Assembly: GCF_022815605.1 (NCBI RefSeq)
Contig: NZ_JALGRP010000010.1
Location: 62,001-126,000, forward strand
Direction of reading: 5' to 3'
Length of the DNA: 64,000 bases
Source of the DNA: Microbacterium sp. VKM Ac-2923
Lineage (GTDB): Bacteria > Actinomycetota > Actinomycetes > Actinomycetales > Microbacteriaceae
The notes below the pieces were generated by a model. It saw only the letters and a program-made list of their open reading frames with translations. It was not told the DNA's origin and searched no databases. Positions 27,313 to 40,717 of this stretch are shown here, piece after piece (the first letter of the stretch is position 1; each line of letters begins with the position of its first letter). The position numbers and the translations under genes were made by a program.

Positions 27313-28521
27313 TCAGGCCACTCGGTCGCTGTCAACGGACACCGCGGCCGCGACCGTACCTACTGAGACATCCTGACGAGTTCGCACGGTGAACAAAGCC
27401 GCTTGCGCGAGACCATGACTGCTGGGCTCGCTGACGCCCGCAGCATTGGCATTGACGTAGTACTGACCCGCGCCGAGGTGCATTGCATCGATGCGGAGGT
27501 CGACGGTGACTGGTCCACCGATCGGGTCGAGACGGTGTCCGATCATTTCCGTGTTCGATGCCAGCACCATGTGCCCCAGCGGGGTGTCGATGCTGAATCC
27601 GAGTTCCCACCGCTCGATCGGCTTCATCGAGTCCACATGCACACGAATGGTGAGCGCATCCCCCTCGTCGACCGATTTGGTGGGGGTGCCGTCTGCATGA
27701 AGCAGCTCCACCCCTTTCACCTGGATCGGATGAATCGTCTGCTCCGGCGGAGCCTCGCCGACGCGTCGGCCTTCGAGCACGTCGCGAAGTGCGCCGATGG
27801 CGGCACGCGTCTCGCCGTCGAAGACCACCGCGCCGTCCTTCAGAACGATTCCGCGATCGCAAAGTTCGGCGACCTGCTGAGCCGAGTGCGTGACCAGGAT
27901 GATGGTCCGACCCTGCGCCCGGAACTCGGCGATACGGTCCATGCACTTCCGCTGGAACGTCTCGTCTCCCACGGCGAGCACCTCGTCGACCAACAGCACA
28001 TCGGGATCGGTGTGAATGGCAACCGAAAAGGCGAGGCGCACGTACATGCCCGATGAGTAGAACTTCACAGCGGTGTCGATGAAGTCACCAATGCCGCTGA
28101 ACTCGACGATGTTGTCGAACTCACGATCAATCTCTTCGCGCGTCATTCCGAGGATGGAAGCGTTCAGATACACATTCTCACGACCACTGAGGTCGGGGTG
28201 GAAGCCGGCACCCAGCTCGAGGAGCGCGGCCATTCGTCCCCGCGTCTCCACCAAGCCGGTCGACGGCGAGAGGATGCCACCGATCAGTTTCAGCAGCGTG
28301 CTCTTTCCGGAGCCGTTCGCGCCGAGCAGGCCCACCGTGGTGCCTGCCTGGATGGCGAGCGACACGTCGTCGACGGCGACGAAATCGCGACGGAACGACT
28401 TGCCGAGACGACCGAGGTGAACCACCCGGTCCTTGAGACTGTTGTCTTTTCGCACGCGGAAGTGCTTTGAGACGGAGGTCAGGCGCACGATGTCCGGCGC
28501 GGAAATGGCGATATCAGACAT
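27313..28521 (-). CDS. wzt: ABC transporter ATPase for polysaccharide export, with Wzt C-terminal domain
   Basis: 402 residues. Walker A GLLGANGSGKSTLLKLIG, signature region YSSGMYVRLAFSVA, Walker B DVLLVDEVLAVGDE and a switch His (VTHS). Residues from about 265 onward form an extra beta-rich Wzt-type carbohydrate-binding domain (ELGFSIDTPLGHMVLASNTE). In Wzm/Wzt systems such a tail recognises the capped end of the polymer before export. ATG 28521 overlaps the permease stop by one base and has AGGAG 5 nt upstream; a GTG at 28524 is an alternative. Confidence 0.92.
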   Translation of the reverse strand: MSDIAISAPDIVRLTSVSKHFRVRKDNSLKDRVVHLGRLGKSFRRDFVAVDDVSLAIQAGTTVGLLGANGSGKSTLLKLIGGILSPSTGLVETRGRMAALLELGAGFHPDLSGRENVYLNASILGMTREEIDREFDNIVEFSGIGDFIDTAVKFYSSGMYVRLAFSVAIHTDPDVLLVDEVLAVGDETFQRKCMDRIAEFRAQGRTIILVTHSAQQVAELCDRGIVLKDGAVVFDGETRAAIGALRDVLEGRRVGEAPPEQTIHPIQVKGVELLHADGTPTKSVDEGDALTIRVHVDSMKPIERWELGFSIDTPLGHMVLASNTEMIGHRLDPIGGPVTVDLRIDAMHLGAGQYYVNANAAGVSEPSSHGLAQAALFTVRTRQDVSVGTVAAAVSVDSDRVA

Positions 28522-29447
28522 CACAGCTCCTGAGCGAAGTTGCCCTGCATCCGGGTAAAGACGCGGTGGGAGATGACCAGCAGGATGAGTCCGACAACGC
28601 CCGCGATGAGCATGCGCAACCCCAGCTGCGCGGGGTAATCGTCAACGGTACCGGCACCCCAGAAGGCGCGATGGAAACCGAGGACAGCGATGGTCAGAGG
28701 ATTCGCCGCGTAAACATCCAGAACCCACTCCGGCAGCTCGAAACGGATGATGACGTCCTGCACCATGCGCCAGGAGTAGACGATGGGCGCGCCCCACATC
28801 GCGAGCATCAACACGACCTCCGTCAGGTACTGGATGTCGCGTAGATAGACGTTGAGTGCGGAGAGGAGCAGACCGATGGCAAGACCGTAGATCGTGATGA
28901 GAATGACCGACGGGAAGAACCACAGCATCTCAACCGGTTCGGGCAGAGCGCGGAACAGCATCGCAGCGACCACGAGGACCGCGAGCTGGACGAGGAACAT
29001 GAACCCCGCTCCGCCGATGCTCGCCAGGGGGAAGATCTCGCGCGGGAGGTAGATCTTCTTCACCAGCCCGCCGTTTTGCAGAATGGAGCCGGTGGCGCCG
29101 AAGACCATGTCGTTGAAGAAGACGTAGAGCGTGAGGCCGGAGAACAGATAGACAGCGAAATTGTCGATGCCCTCGGCAGCCCGCAGGAACTGTCCCAGCA
29201 CGATGAAGTACATGAGGAACTGGATGAGTGGACGGATCACTGTCCACAGGAATCCGAGGAAGCTGTCCCTGTAGCGCGCCTGCAGGTCGCGCCGCACGAG
29301 CAGGTTCAACAGGTCTCGGCGACCGAGGATCTCGCCGATCTTGCCGAGCCGACCGCTGGTGCGGCGGCCGGTCACATCGACGACCGCGTAGGGAGCTGCG
29401 GAGATGCGGGCGAATCGCGCCACGCTCTCCTCGCTCATCGCTGCCAT
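28521..29447 (-). CDS. wzm: ABC-2 type polysaccharide export permease
   Basis: 308 residues with six hydrophobic helices and the ABC-2 membrane pattern (LLVRRDLQARYRDSFLGFLW, NPLTIAVLGFHRAFWG). It forms the channel partner of the Wzt-like ATPase encoded immediately downstream. The N-terminal 35 residues are cytoplasmic. It starts 13 nt after the RgpF-like gene stop, so the exporter is co-transcribed with two rhamnan-synthesis proteins, as in streptococcal rhamnan clusters where RgpC/RgpD exports the chain. In-frame ATG at 29438 is an alternative start. Confidence 0.92.
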   Translation of the reverse strand: MAAMSEESVARFARISAAPYAVVDVTGRRTSGRLGKIGEILGRRDLLNLLVRRDLQARYRDSFLGFLWTVIRPLIQFLMYFIVLGQFLRAAEGIDNFAVYLFSGLTLYVFFNDMVFGATGSILQNGGLVKKIYLPREIFPLASIGGAGFMFLVQLAVLVVAAMLFRALPEPVEMLWFFPSVILITIYGLAIGLLLSALNVYLRDIQYLTEVVLMLAMWGAPIVYSWRMVQDVIIRFELPEWVLDVYAANPLTIAVLGFHRAFWGAGTVDDYPAQLGLRMLIAGVVGLILLVISHRVFTRMQGNFAQEL

Positions 29448-29460
29448 TCTCGGTTTCTCG

Positions 29461-31389
29461 TCATGATTTCTTTCGTCGTTCTGTCAGCCCGCGCACGACC
29501 CGGTCGATCAACTGACCGGGGCGTTTGGTCGGGTCCATCAACCGCCTCAACCGATGCACGGCGCCCATGTGGTTGAGACGCATGTACATCCGGAGGAAAT
29601 CTTTGCCGGATCCGGTGCCCACGAATCCGAGCGCCCGCAACCGGTCGATCTTCTCGAAGGCGTATCCCGGCGTCGTGCCAGCCATTTCATCGAGCTTGTA
29701 GTCGAGCGCCGTATGACTGACCGCGGCATAGACGGGGGTGACGATCGTCCGGCTGTGGAAACCCAATTCGCCGGCCACGTAAGACGGCATACGTTCAAGG
29801 ATATGCGCCAGCCCGCCGTCGTGGTACGCCTCCGCGCCGCCGAAATCGGAGTATCTCCAGGGGTGCTCGACCAGCAACCGCAGCGCTTGCGGACGTGCGA
29901 AGAACATCGACCCGTATGGCGCGAGCGGCGACACGTCGTCGAGCGGAACCCGGACACCGAGTTCGTTGGCAAGCCGCTCGAACCCGGGCTTGTTCGACCA
30001 CCATGCCCGCCCCAGGGTGGGATAGCCGATGTGGATCATCGGTGGGAAGGCGAGTCCGAGTCCCGGCTCGCGCTGAAACAGCCCCAGCACACGGGAGGAG
30101 TGCTCCTCGTCGTTCAGCAAGTTGAGGAACTGCTGCTCGCGGAAGTGCGTGCCGACGTTGTACCCATCCTGGGGAGTCTTCTTGCTGTGCAGCTTGACGA
30201 CGAGGTCGTAGGCGTCGGAAAGGAGCACGTCCCGGCATCCGATGAGGAATGCGCTCTGATCGCGGCCGTCGTTGGAATCGACCACGCGCACCGACACCTC
30301 GCCTCGATCTCCCGGGAGGGTCGCGATCCGTGTCTCGATGCGGCGCGCTCGATCGGCGTCGGGGGTCGTCACGATGAGGTCGTACGTACCAGGGAGGGTA
30401 TTCGCCCGCTCGATCATCTCGTCGGTCATCTCGTCGTAGAAGATGTGAGCGATGACCACGACGCGCAGTGCCAGGGCCGGATCGTAGGGCGGGTGGTCGG
30501 GTCCGATGACGTCCATGAGCCCGGCGTCGGCGTTCAAGACCTTCGGCGCGACGTTGCGGGCGAGGTTCGACAGCGCGATCTCGACCGGGTAGCCGCCGTC
30601 TGCCGCCGCCTTCAGCGCCCATCGACCGATCACCGCGTGACGATCCATGAACGGCGGCCAGTGAAAGAAGGGGCGCCGTTTCAGCAGCGGGCAGCCGTCC
30701 TCGATGAGGGCGCGTGGGGCGAACAACGAGGCGTTCACAACGTCGTAGTCGTCGGACGAGAACGCCACCTCCCCCGTGAACCCGCTCCCCGTGAACGTGT
30801 TGTGGAAGACGAGTTCGTGCCGCACCACCGCATCGGTGTAGGTGGAGATCTCAGACAACTCGCGCCAGTAGCGCCGCCACCGCTCAGTCTGGAACATCCC
30901 CCGCCGAACGGCGATCCAGAACGACTGGAAGTGATAGGGCAGCGTGCCATTGCCCGTGATCGGGTTGTGGTCCTCGGCGGTGTGATCGGTCATCGCCCAA
31001 AAGTGCACGGGACGGGCGTTCATACGATCGAAGAGCGCGGCGAAAGGACGCACCGGGCCGAACCAGGTGTCGTTGGTCAAGACGATCTCGTCGAACTGCG
31101 CGATGCGGTCACCGAGGTGTGTCAGCGCGGCCCGCTGAGCGCCGATGTCGAACCCGGCGTTCTCGCGTTCGATGATCTCGTCGGCGGCGCGCGCCAGTCG
31201 TTCGCGGGCCGCGTCGGTGAGCACACCGTTGACCACGGCGATGATGTGATCTGCATGCTGGCGGAGGGCGTCCAGAGCGTACAAGACGTAATCCTCGACC
31301 TCACCGCGGCGATCGAAGATCGTGTAAACGATCAGTCGGCGGCCGTCTGCGGGAAAGGGGACCGCCGGCGCGACCTCGGTTTCGCTCAC
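29461..31389 (-). CDS. Rhamnan synthesis protein F (RgpF)-like glycosyltransferase, copy 2
   Basis: 642 residues, soluble. RgpF-type motifs: LIVYTIFDRRGEVEDYVLY, ERENAGFDIGAQRAAL, LTNDTWFGPVRPF, FHWPPFMDRHAVIGRWAL, and in the C-terminal half VVKLHSKKTP and LAPYGSMFFARPQAL. RgpF proteins take part in rhamnan backbone assembly from dTDP-rhamnose, supplied by the rml genes close by. The GTG at 31389 overlaps the stop of the preceding paralogue by 4 nt, so the pair is coupled. The two copies are clearly homologous along their length. Confidence 0.87.
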   Translation of the reverse strand: MSETEVAPAVPFPADGRRLIVYTIFDRRGEVEDYVLYALDALRQHADHIIAVVNGVLTDAARERLARAADEIIERENAGFDIGAQRAALTHLGDRIAQFDEIVLTNDTWFGPVRPFAALFDRMNARPVHFWAMTDHTAEDHNPITGNGTLPYHFQSFWIAVRRGMFQTERWRRYWRELSEISTYTDAVVRHELVFHNTFTGSGFTGEVAFSSDDYDVVNASLFAPRALIEDGCPLLKRRPFFHWPPFMDRHAVIGRWALKAAADGGYPVEIALSNLARNVAPKVLNADAGLMDVIGPDHPPYDPALALRVVVIAHIFYDEMTDEMIERANTLPGTYDLIVTTPDADRARRIETRIATLPGDRGEVSVRVVDSNDGRDQSAFLIGCRDVLLSDAYDLVVKLHSKKTPQDGYNVGTHFREQQFLNLLNDEEHSSRVLGLFQREPGLGLAFPPMIHIGYPTLGRAWWSNKPGFERLANELGVRVPLDDVSPLAPYGSMFFARPQALRLLVEHPWRYSDFGGAEAYHDGGLAHILERMPSYVAGELGFHSRTIVTPVYAAVSHTALDYKLDEMAGTTPGYAFEKIDRLRALGFVGTGSGKDFLRMYMRLNHMGAVHRLRRLMDPTKRPGQLIDRVVRGLTERRKKS

Positions 31390-33338
31390 GAGCGGACTCC
31401 CTTCACCAGAGTGCGTCCCGCGGCCGCGGCGGCGCGCACGCGGCGCAGTACAGCGCGGGCCCCCTGACCGAACGGGTGCATGATCGGATCGAGACGTTGA
31501 ACGACCTTGTTGTGATTGGTCTTCATGTACATGCGGAAGAACGCCACGGCTCCTGCCGTCCCCATCCAGCCGGCGCGATGGAGGAACTGGATCTGTTCGA
31601 TGGGGTACCCGGGCAGATTGACCGCGAGCTGGTCGATCTTGTACTCCGTCGACAGGTGCGTGAGGCTCGCGTGCTCGGCGTCCAGCACCATCCGCGCGTG
31701 TAAGCCCTGCTCCCCCGCCGCGACCGATACGAGACGCTCGAGCAGCCGCTGCATGTCCGGAACGAGCTCGCGAGACCGATCACGGAAGTCGTCGTACGTC
31801 CACTTCGCCGAGAGGTACGGACGAAGACCTTCGGGGCGCCCGACCCACATGCCACCGAAGGGCGCCAGCGGGGTGATCCCGTCCAGCGGAACACGGATAC
31901 CGAGATCGTCTGCCAGGTCTTGACCCATGCCGCGATACCAGGACCAACCTTCGCCTGTCGTTGCGTAGCCGGTCTGAATGACGGGGGGGAGGACGACCCC
32001 CAACCCCGGCTCACGCACGAACAGCGCGAGAAGGTTCGCGATGTACGCCGGGCTTCCGACGAGGTTGTCGCGTGTGTACCGGCGGAAGTACTCCGACACG
32101 GTCCTCCCGCGGCGGGTGGGCAGACGGTCGTGAAGTTTGACGAAGACGTCGTAGCGGTCGCTCAGCAATTCATCCCGGCAGCCGATCAGGAAGGCGCTCA
32201 TGTCACGGCCGTTCGCCGACGGCACGACCCGCACCTCACCGGCGGAGATGTTCTGTCCGTGCCTGACGAGCAGTTCCTCGATGGCCGGGGCCAGCGCAGG
32301 GTCGGAGGTGGTGACGATGACTTCGACCGGCGCCGGGAACCACGACAGCCGCTCCACAAGCGGACTCACCGAGGCCACCCCGGTCGCGTGGATCACAACG
32401 AGCACGCGCAGGGATGCCGGGTCTTCGGATGCCGTCACCACGGTGCGCGGGAGGATGTCGAGCAACGCGAGGTTGGTGGTCACGACCTTCGGCGGGACTG
32501 TCCGCGCGAGGTTCTCGAAGATCAACGACGTCGGATAGCCGCTCGCTTGCACCTTCTCGAGCACCGCGCGCCCGATCACCGCATGCCGATCGAGGAACGG
32601 CGGCCAATGAAAGAACGGGCGACGCTTCACCAACGGGCAGCCGTCGTCTATGAGCAACGTGGGGTTGAAGAGCGCCGGGTGGTCGGTCGGGTAATCGTCG
32701 GACGCGAAAGCGACAGCCGACGCGAACCCGGCCTCCACGAACGTCTCGGTGAAGATGGTCTCGTGCTTGAGCACGGCGTCGAAGTACGACGGCATCTCGG
32801 GCAGCTCGCGCCAGTAGCGCTCCCAACGCGGCGAGATGAACATGTCCCGGCGCACCGCGATCCAGAATGACTGCAGGTGATACGGCAGCACACCCTCGCC
32901 CGTGAAGGGGTTGGGCTCCTCCCGGGCGTGGTCGGTCATCCCCCAGAAGTCGGTGTCGAGGGCGTCCATGCGGTCGAAGACCGGTCCGTACGGGCGGACG
33001 GGGCCGAACCAGGTGTCGTTCGTGAGCACGATCTCGTCGAACTCGACGAGTCGCGGGCCCAGGTGGTCGAGGGCGTCCTTATGCGCCCAGATGTCGAAAC
33101 CCGTGTTCTCACGCAGCAGGATTTCGTCGACCGCGGGCTCCAGACGCCGCCGGGCGTCATCGGAGAGTTTCCCGTTGATGACGACCAGAATGTGGGTCGC
33201 ATGGTCGCGCATCCCCTGAAGGGCATGGACCACGTAGTCGTCGACACCGCCGCGCCGGTCGTACACGACGTAGACGACGAGCCGTCGCCCATCGGGGGGG
33301 AAAACCAACGCTTGCTCCAGTTCAGCCCCTCGGAACAT
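31386..33338 (-). CDS. Rhamnan synthesis protein F (RgpF)-like glycosyltransferase, copy 1
   Basis: 650 residues, same architecture as its downstream neighbour: LVVYVVYDRRGGVDDYVVH, LLRENTGFDIWAHKDALDHL, LTNDTWFGPVRPY, FHWPPFLDRHAVIGRAVL, and the C-terminal LAPFGGMWVGRPEGL. Presumed to add rhamnose in the cytosol to the growing polymer that Wzm/Wzt exports. In copy 2 the segment VVKLHSKKTP carries two lysines where this copy has VFVKLHDRLPTRRG, so the copies may differ in linkage or acceptor. It heads the - strand unit RgpF-RgpF-Wzm-Wzt. ATG 33338 is preceded by GAGAAT at 6-nt spacing. Confidence 0.87.
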   Translation of the reverse strand: MFRGAELEQALVFPPDGRRLVVYVVYDRRGGVDDYVVHALQGMRDHATHILVVINGKLSDDARRRLEPAVDEILLRENTGFDIWAHKDALDHLGPRLVEFDEIVLTNDTWFGPVRPYGPVFDRMDALDTDFWGMTDHAREEPNPFTGEGVLPYHLQSFWIAVRRDMFISPRWERYWRELPEMPSYFDAVLKHETIFTETFVEAGFASAVAFASDDYPTDHPALFNPTLLIDDGCPLVKRRPFFHWPPFLDRHAVIGRAVLEKVQASGYPTSLIFENLARTVPPKVVTTNLALLDILPRTVVTASEDPASLRVLVVIHATGVASVSPLVERLSWFPAPVEVIVTTSDPALAPAIEELLVRHGQNISAGEVRVVPSANGRDMSAFLIGCRDELLSDRYDVFVKLHDRLPTRRGRTVSEYFRRYTRDNLVGSPAYIANLLALFVREPGLGVVLPPVIQTGYATTGEGWSWYRGMGQDLADDLGIRVPLDGITPLAPFGGMWVGRPEGLRPYLSAKWTYDDFRDRSRELVPDMQRLLERLVSVAAGEQGLHARMVLDAEHASLTHLSTEYKIDQLAVNLPGYPIEQIQFLHRAGWMGTAGAVAFFRMYMKTNHNKVVQRLDPIMHPFGQGARAVLRRVRAAAAAGRTLVKGVRS

Positions 33339-33395
33339 CCCGTGATTCTCTCGGGTGCGGCAGGGGCCTCAACCGCACGCAGACCACCGGTGAGC

Positions 33396-36774
<3,379 letters not shown>

Positions 36775-36794
<20 letters not shown>

Positions 36795-39141
36795 CGTTCC
36801 ATCCCGTTCCGACGAGCGTGCCGGTCCCGCGCCATCCCGCGGCGCCATCGCCTCGGTAGAGAACGAGATCGCCACTGGCCGTGCGACCCATGACATCAGG
36901 TCCCGCCGAGCCATCGAAGTTCCCCACTCCCCACACGGGTTCGAAAGCATTCCACCCGGTTCCGATCTGTCGGACGTCCCCCCAAGACCCACGGCCGTCT
37001 GTTCCGTAGGACCAGAGGGTGCCGTCTGTCCGACGGGCGAGCAGGTCATTCCGCCCGTCGCCGTCGAGGTCGCCCCCGGCAGACAGGGAGGTGACGATCG
37101 ACCATCCCGTACCGACGCCGCTGCCCGAGCCGGAGAGCCACCCGCCGCTTCCGTCACCGCGATAAAGACGGAGGACGCCGGTGCGATCCCTGCCGACCAT
37201 GTCGACGCGGCGATCGCCGTCGAAATCGACTCCGCCGGTCACCAACGACAGGTTCTGCCACTCGCTGCCGATCACTGTGGGACCGTTGAACGTTCCGTCC
37301 CCCCGCCCTTTCCACAGTTGAAACACGCCATCGTCGCCGATCCTTCCGAGATCGGCGAATCCGTCGCCGGTGAAATCGCCGAGCGGCACAACGCGGGCTG
37401 TACCCCATCGCGGCAATGCCGCAACCGGCGCTTTCCATCCGCCGCCCCCGTCACCTGGGTACACACTCAGACCACCTCGCGCCGAAACGGCCACGACGTC
37501 CGCTAGACCGTCGCCTGTGAGATCTCCAGAACCGCCGGGAAAAGGCCGAGGCCGCCCAGGGGTGGGCCCTTCGCCTGAGACGACGCTCATGATCGACCAT
37601 CCCGTGCCCGCAGGTGCCCCGCCGCGGACGAACCGGCCGGAGTTGTCCCCCGCATACGACCACAGGAGACCGTCTTGATCGACCACCAGAATGTCAGCGA
37701 CTCCGTCGCCGGTGTAGTCCCCCGGCGTGAGAATGTTGCGCATCGCGCCCCACCCGGTCGCTATCTGGGTGCGACCAGCCTGCCAACCGCCCGTACCATC
37801 TCCCCGGTACAGCCACACGTCTCCAGCGGCGTCACGAGCCACGATGTCTTGACGACCGTCTCCGGTGATGTCGGCACCGCCGACAAGGGCGGTGAATCCG
37901 CTCCACCCGCTTCCCACGACACGCGCGGGCGCGAACGTGCCGAAACCGGTGCCTTCCCACAGCAGAAGAAGACCCGACGCCGTCGTCGTGTAGACATCCG
38001 GGACACCGTCGAGGTCAGCATCGCTCGCCGCCGTCACCAATACCGTGGTCGACCAGTCGACGTCGATCCGCCGTGGTGAGAGGTCGCCGGTCCGAGCTTG
38101 AAGTGGCCGCAGCCAGACGGCCTTGGCGCTGTCGACGACGACGAGGTCGCGTCGCCCGTCACCGTCGAAGTCCCCGACCGCAATGGGACTTTCGCCGGTT
38201 CTGATTCCTGCCGCGGTCTGAACGCGATCACCCCAGGCCCCGTTCTTGAACGGATAGGAGAACACGTTGCCGGAGCTGTCGACCGCGACGACGGAGGGGT
38301 CCACGCCATACTGCGGCCGCGGCGGCGTGTACCGCGTCGAACCGAACCAGTCCGTGAACGTGCGCCAGAAGTTGCGATTGCCGTAGGCCGAGCAGCCGTC
38401 ACCCGTGCCGTAGAGGTTGTTCAGCGCCGCTTGGTTCGGAACGTAGGGGGTGTAGATGTAGAGCCCCGCCGTCGCTTGGTTCTCGATGTATACACGCTGG
38501 GTTCCGCAGTTGCCGTTGGGGTTGTAGAGGATGTTGTTGTACCGGCCCGCCTGGTAGCCCCACGAGGTGGGTGAGAGCCGGTAGATCTCGAACTGCCGCG
38601 CCGCGTAGTACACCTGGTAGAAGAACCCGGAGGTCGACGGGTCGCACGGGGCGGTGTCGGGGCAGCCCTGTCCGGTGGCGGCCGAGTAGTTCCACGCCGA
38701 CGGTGACGTGGAGGTGACGAGGCCCTGCTCCTTCTGCAGGAGCACGAGCAGACTCTTCTGACTGATGCCGCAGGAGCGGGCGACGCGGTCGATGATGGTC
38801 GACGCGCTCTCGTTCGCGCGCCCGGTGTAGCCGTCGCAGTAGCGGTCGGCGGGCCTGTTGTCGGTGTTCTGGCGATAGTCCTTGATGCAGGTGTAGCCCG
38901 ACTGACAGGACCGCACCTGCCGCTCCATGAACGTCTGGATCTCGCCCGAGCTCATCGCGTTGCTGTCGTAGAAGACCGCGTCGTCGATGATGTTGCCCGC
39001 GTTCCAGTCCGCGGCGTTCGCAGCCGATGCCGGGGATGTCGGCGAAACGGTGGCGGGGAGGGCGACGAGCACCGCGAGGGCGCACGCCCAGATGGCGACG
39101 AACGCCGCCACGCGCCGACCTACGGCCGTCGCGCGGGTCAC
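36775..39141 (-). CDS. Secreted protein with Cys-rich N-terminal domain and nine FG-GAP/VCBS repeats
   Basis: 788 residues. A long Sec signal peptide (about 1-40, hydrophobic core VAAFVAIWACALAVLVALP) is followed by a conserved-looking domain of about 250 residues with ten or so cysteines, including FYDSNAMSSGEIQTFM and SLLVLLQKEQGLVTSTSPSA. The Lys-Glu-x-Gly-Leu segment recalls the catalytic helix of lysozyme-like transglycosylases, but this is only a resemblance. From about residue 290 nine repeats each carry a calcium-type loop such as DFDGDGRRDL, DITGDGRQDI and DLDGDGRNDL, as in seven-bladed propeller proteins. GTG start overlaps the lipoprotein gene by 4 nt. Function unknown; cell-wall or glycan binding is likely. 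Confidence 0.85.
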
Positions 39142-39662
39142 GCGGCGGGCTCGACCGTCGTGAGCGACGATTCGGCCCTCGTCGTCGACGACTCATAGGA
39201 CACCGTGAAGGCGAGATCCTCAGCAGGTTCGACGGCCTCGACGGACATCACGCCGCAGTAGGTGACGTCCTTGCCTTCGCTCGCCTGGGTCGTGACGCTG
39301 GCACCGGTCGACGGAACCGTCAGGGTGCAGAGGCCGCCAGACTCCGCCACCTGCGGCACCATCGCCGTGACCTCGAGCCGACCGTCGCGAACCTCCGACG
39401 TGACGATGAGGATCTGACCGTTGAACGGCTCGTCGGTCGGAGGTGTCGCTTCAGGACTCACGCCGGGCGAGGGTTCCAGGGTGGGCGTCGGCGACGCGGG
39501 GGCCGACGCGGACCCGGACGCGTCGAGAGAGGGGGTGGGAACCGCCGATCCTCCCGGCGTGGCACAGGCCGATAGCAGAAGGAGCCCCGCGAGGGCCGCC
39601 CCGGGAAGCATGATGCGAGGGCGCCGGGAGAGGCGGGGGACGGCGGCGGTGACGTGCTTCAC
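39138..39662 (-). CDS. Small secreted lipoprotein of unknown function
   Basis: 174 residues. Signal peptide with a lipobox (LLLLSAC, lipidated Cys near residue 33), then a low-complexity Ser/Pro/Thr linker of about 45 residues that would span the wall, then a domain of about 100 residues (GQILIVTSEVRDGRLEVTAM) with two cysteines that may form a disulfide. It heads a two-gene unit with the FG-GAP protein (4-nt overlap), suggesting the two work together at the envelope. GTG start 6 nt after CATACT (39674-39669). I do not recognise the family. Confidence 0.8.
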   Translation of the reverse strand: MKHVTAAVPRLSRRPRIMLPGAALAGLLLLSACATPGGSAVPTPSLDASGSASAPASPTPTLEPSPGVSPEATPPTDEPFNGQILIVTSEVRDGRLEVTAMVPQVAESGGLCTLTVPSTGASVTTQASEGKDVTYCGVMSVEAVEPAEDLAFTVSYESSTTRAESSLTTVEPAA

Positions 39663-39728
39663 GCGATCAGTATGAATGATCCCACCGCTGACGTCACTGC
39701 TGAACCGGCTACGCCGTCGCCGTCGCCG

Positions 39729-40667
39729 TCACCGTCCGCTGACGCGGCGACGCAAACGTCGGAGTCGTGACCAGACCGGCTGGTGCGCGTCGAGTTCGCG
39801 GCGCAAATCATCCTGGATGCGCTCGTGCAGAGTCCGCTCGAGCTCGGCGACCCGGGCGTCGATGTGCGTGATCGTCTGTTCGTGCAGCGAGGCGAGGTAC
39901 AGCGGCAGCCCGACGCCCTCCCGGCTCACCCACTCCGCAAGCGCACGGTCGCGCACGCGTGCGTCGTCGGCCGCGTGCTCGGCGGTCAACGCGAACATGC
40001 TGTTCGCGTCGAGGCCCGTGGCATCCGGTCGCTGCGTCCAGAACGCGAGCGCTTCACCGGGAAGGAAGCCGATACGGCCCGACCGGAGGATGCGCAGGTA
40101 GAAGTCCCAGTCCTCCACGGCATCGAGGGTCTCGTCGTAGGGGCCGACATCGTCGTGGACGGCGCGGCGGTAGAGCACCGAGATCGGAACCGCACGGTTG
40201 ACGCTGAGCATCTCGGTGAGGGAGATGCGCTGCATTCCGGCCCAGAACGGCGCCCGCCCCACCTCGATCCACGCTCCCCCGCGCTTCTCCTCGTAGACGA
40301 TCTCCGTCGGCACCGCCACGGCCGCGTCGGCGGGCGTGGCGTCGAGCCACTCCACGGTGCGGGCGAGGAATTCGGGATGCCAGCGGTCGTCGTCGTCGTG
40401 CAGCACGACGTACTCCGTCCCCGCATCGCGGACGCCGAGGTTCGCGGCGACGCAGCGTCCGCCCTCGTCGGGCGCGATGTGACGGACCGTCACCGCGTCC
40501 AGTCCGGAGGCGGTCACGACGCCGTCGACCTCGGCGGGGTCTCCCCCGTCGTTCACGACGATGACGCGGAAATTGTCGTACGTCTGCGCGGAGATGTCGA
40601 CGAGCGCCCGCCGCAGGAAGTCCGGTCGCTGCCGGGTGCGGACGACGATCCCGACGCGCTCTGTCAT
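39729..40667 (-). CDS. Glycosyltransferase family 2
   Basis: 312 residues. GT2 core: GIVVRTRQRPDFLRRALVDI, VVNDGGD, the metal site VLHDDDDRWHPEF, and the EDWDFYLRIL acceptor helix. A C-terminal stretch (VAELERTLHERIQDDLRREL) looks coiled-coil and could mediate dimerisation; the tail is very basic (SRLRRLRRRVSGR), possibly for membrane contact. Start ATG 40667 is chosen because TAAGCT lies exactly 7 nt upstream; 40694 would add nine residues across that promoter. Resembles rhamnosyl- or galactosyltransferases of O-antigen clusters, but the sugar is unknown. Confidence 0.87.
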   Translation of the reverse strand: MTERVGIVVRTRQRPDFLRRALVDISAQTYDNFRVIVVNDGGDPAEVDGVVTASGLDAVTVRHIAPDEGGRCVAANLGVRDAGTEYVVLHDDDDRWHPEFLARTVEWLDATPADAAVAVPTEIVYEEKRGGAWIEVGRAPFWAGMQRISLTEMLSVNRAVPISVLYRRAVHDDVGPYDETLDAVEDWDFYLRILRSGRIGFLPGEALAFWTQRPDATGLDANSMFALTAEHAADDARVRDRALAEWVSREGVGLPLYLASLHEQTITHIDARVAELERTLHERIQDDLRRELDAHQPVWSRLRRLRRRVSGR

Positions 40668-40674
40668 GCTGACG

Positions 40675-40680
40675 AGCTTA
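40675..40680 (-). promoter_or_regulatory. -10 box (TAAGCT), leaderless GT2 transcript
   Basis: TAAGCT, 7 nt, ATG 40667, in the 50-bp gap after the upstream GT4-like gene. Confidence 0.5.
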
Positions 40681-40717
40681 TTGCCGCAAGCCACGGGCGC
40701 CGATCAGCGGGCACCCG

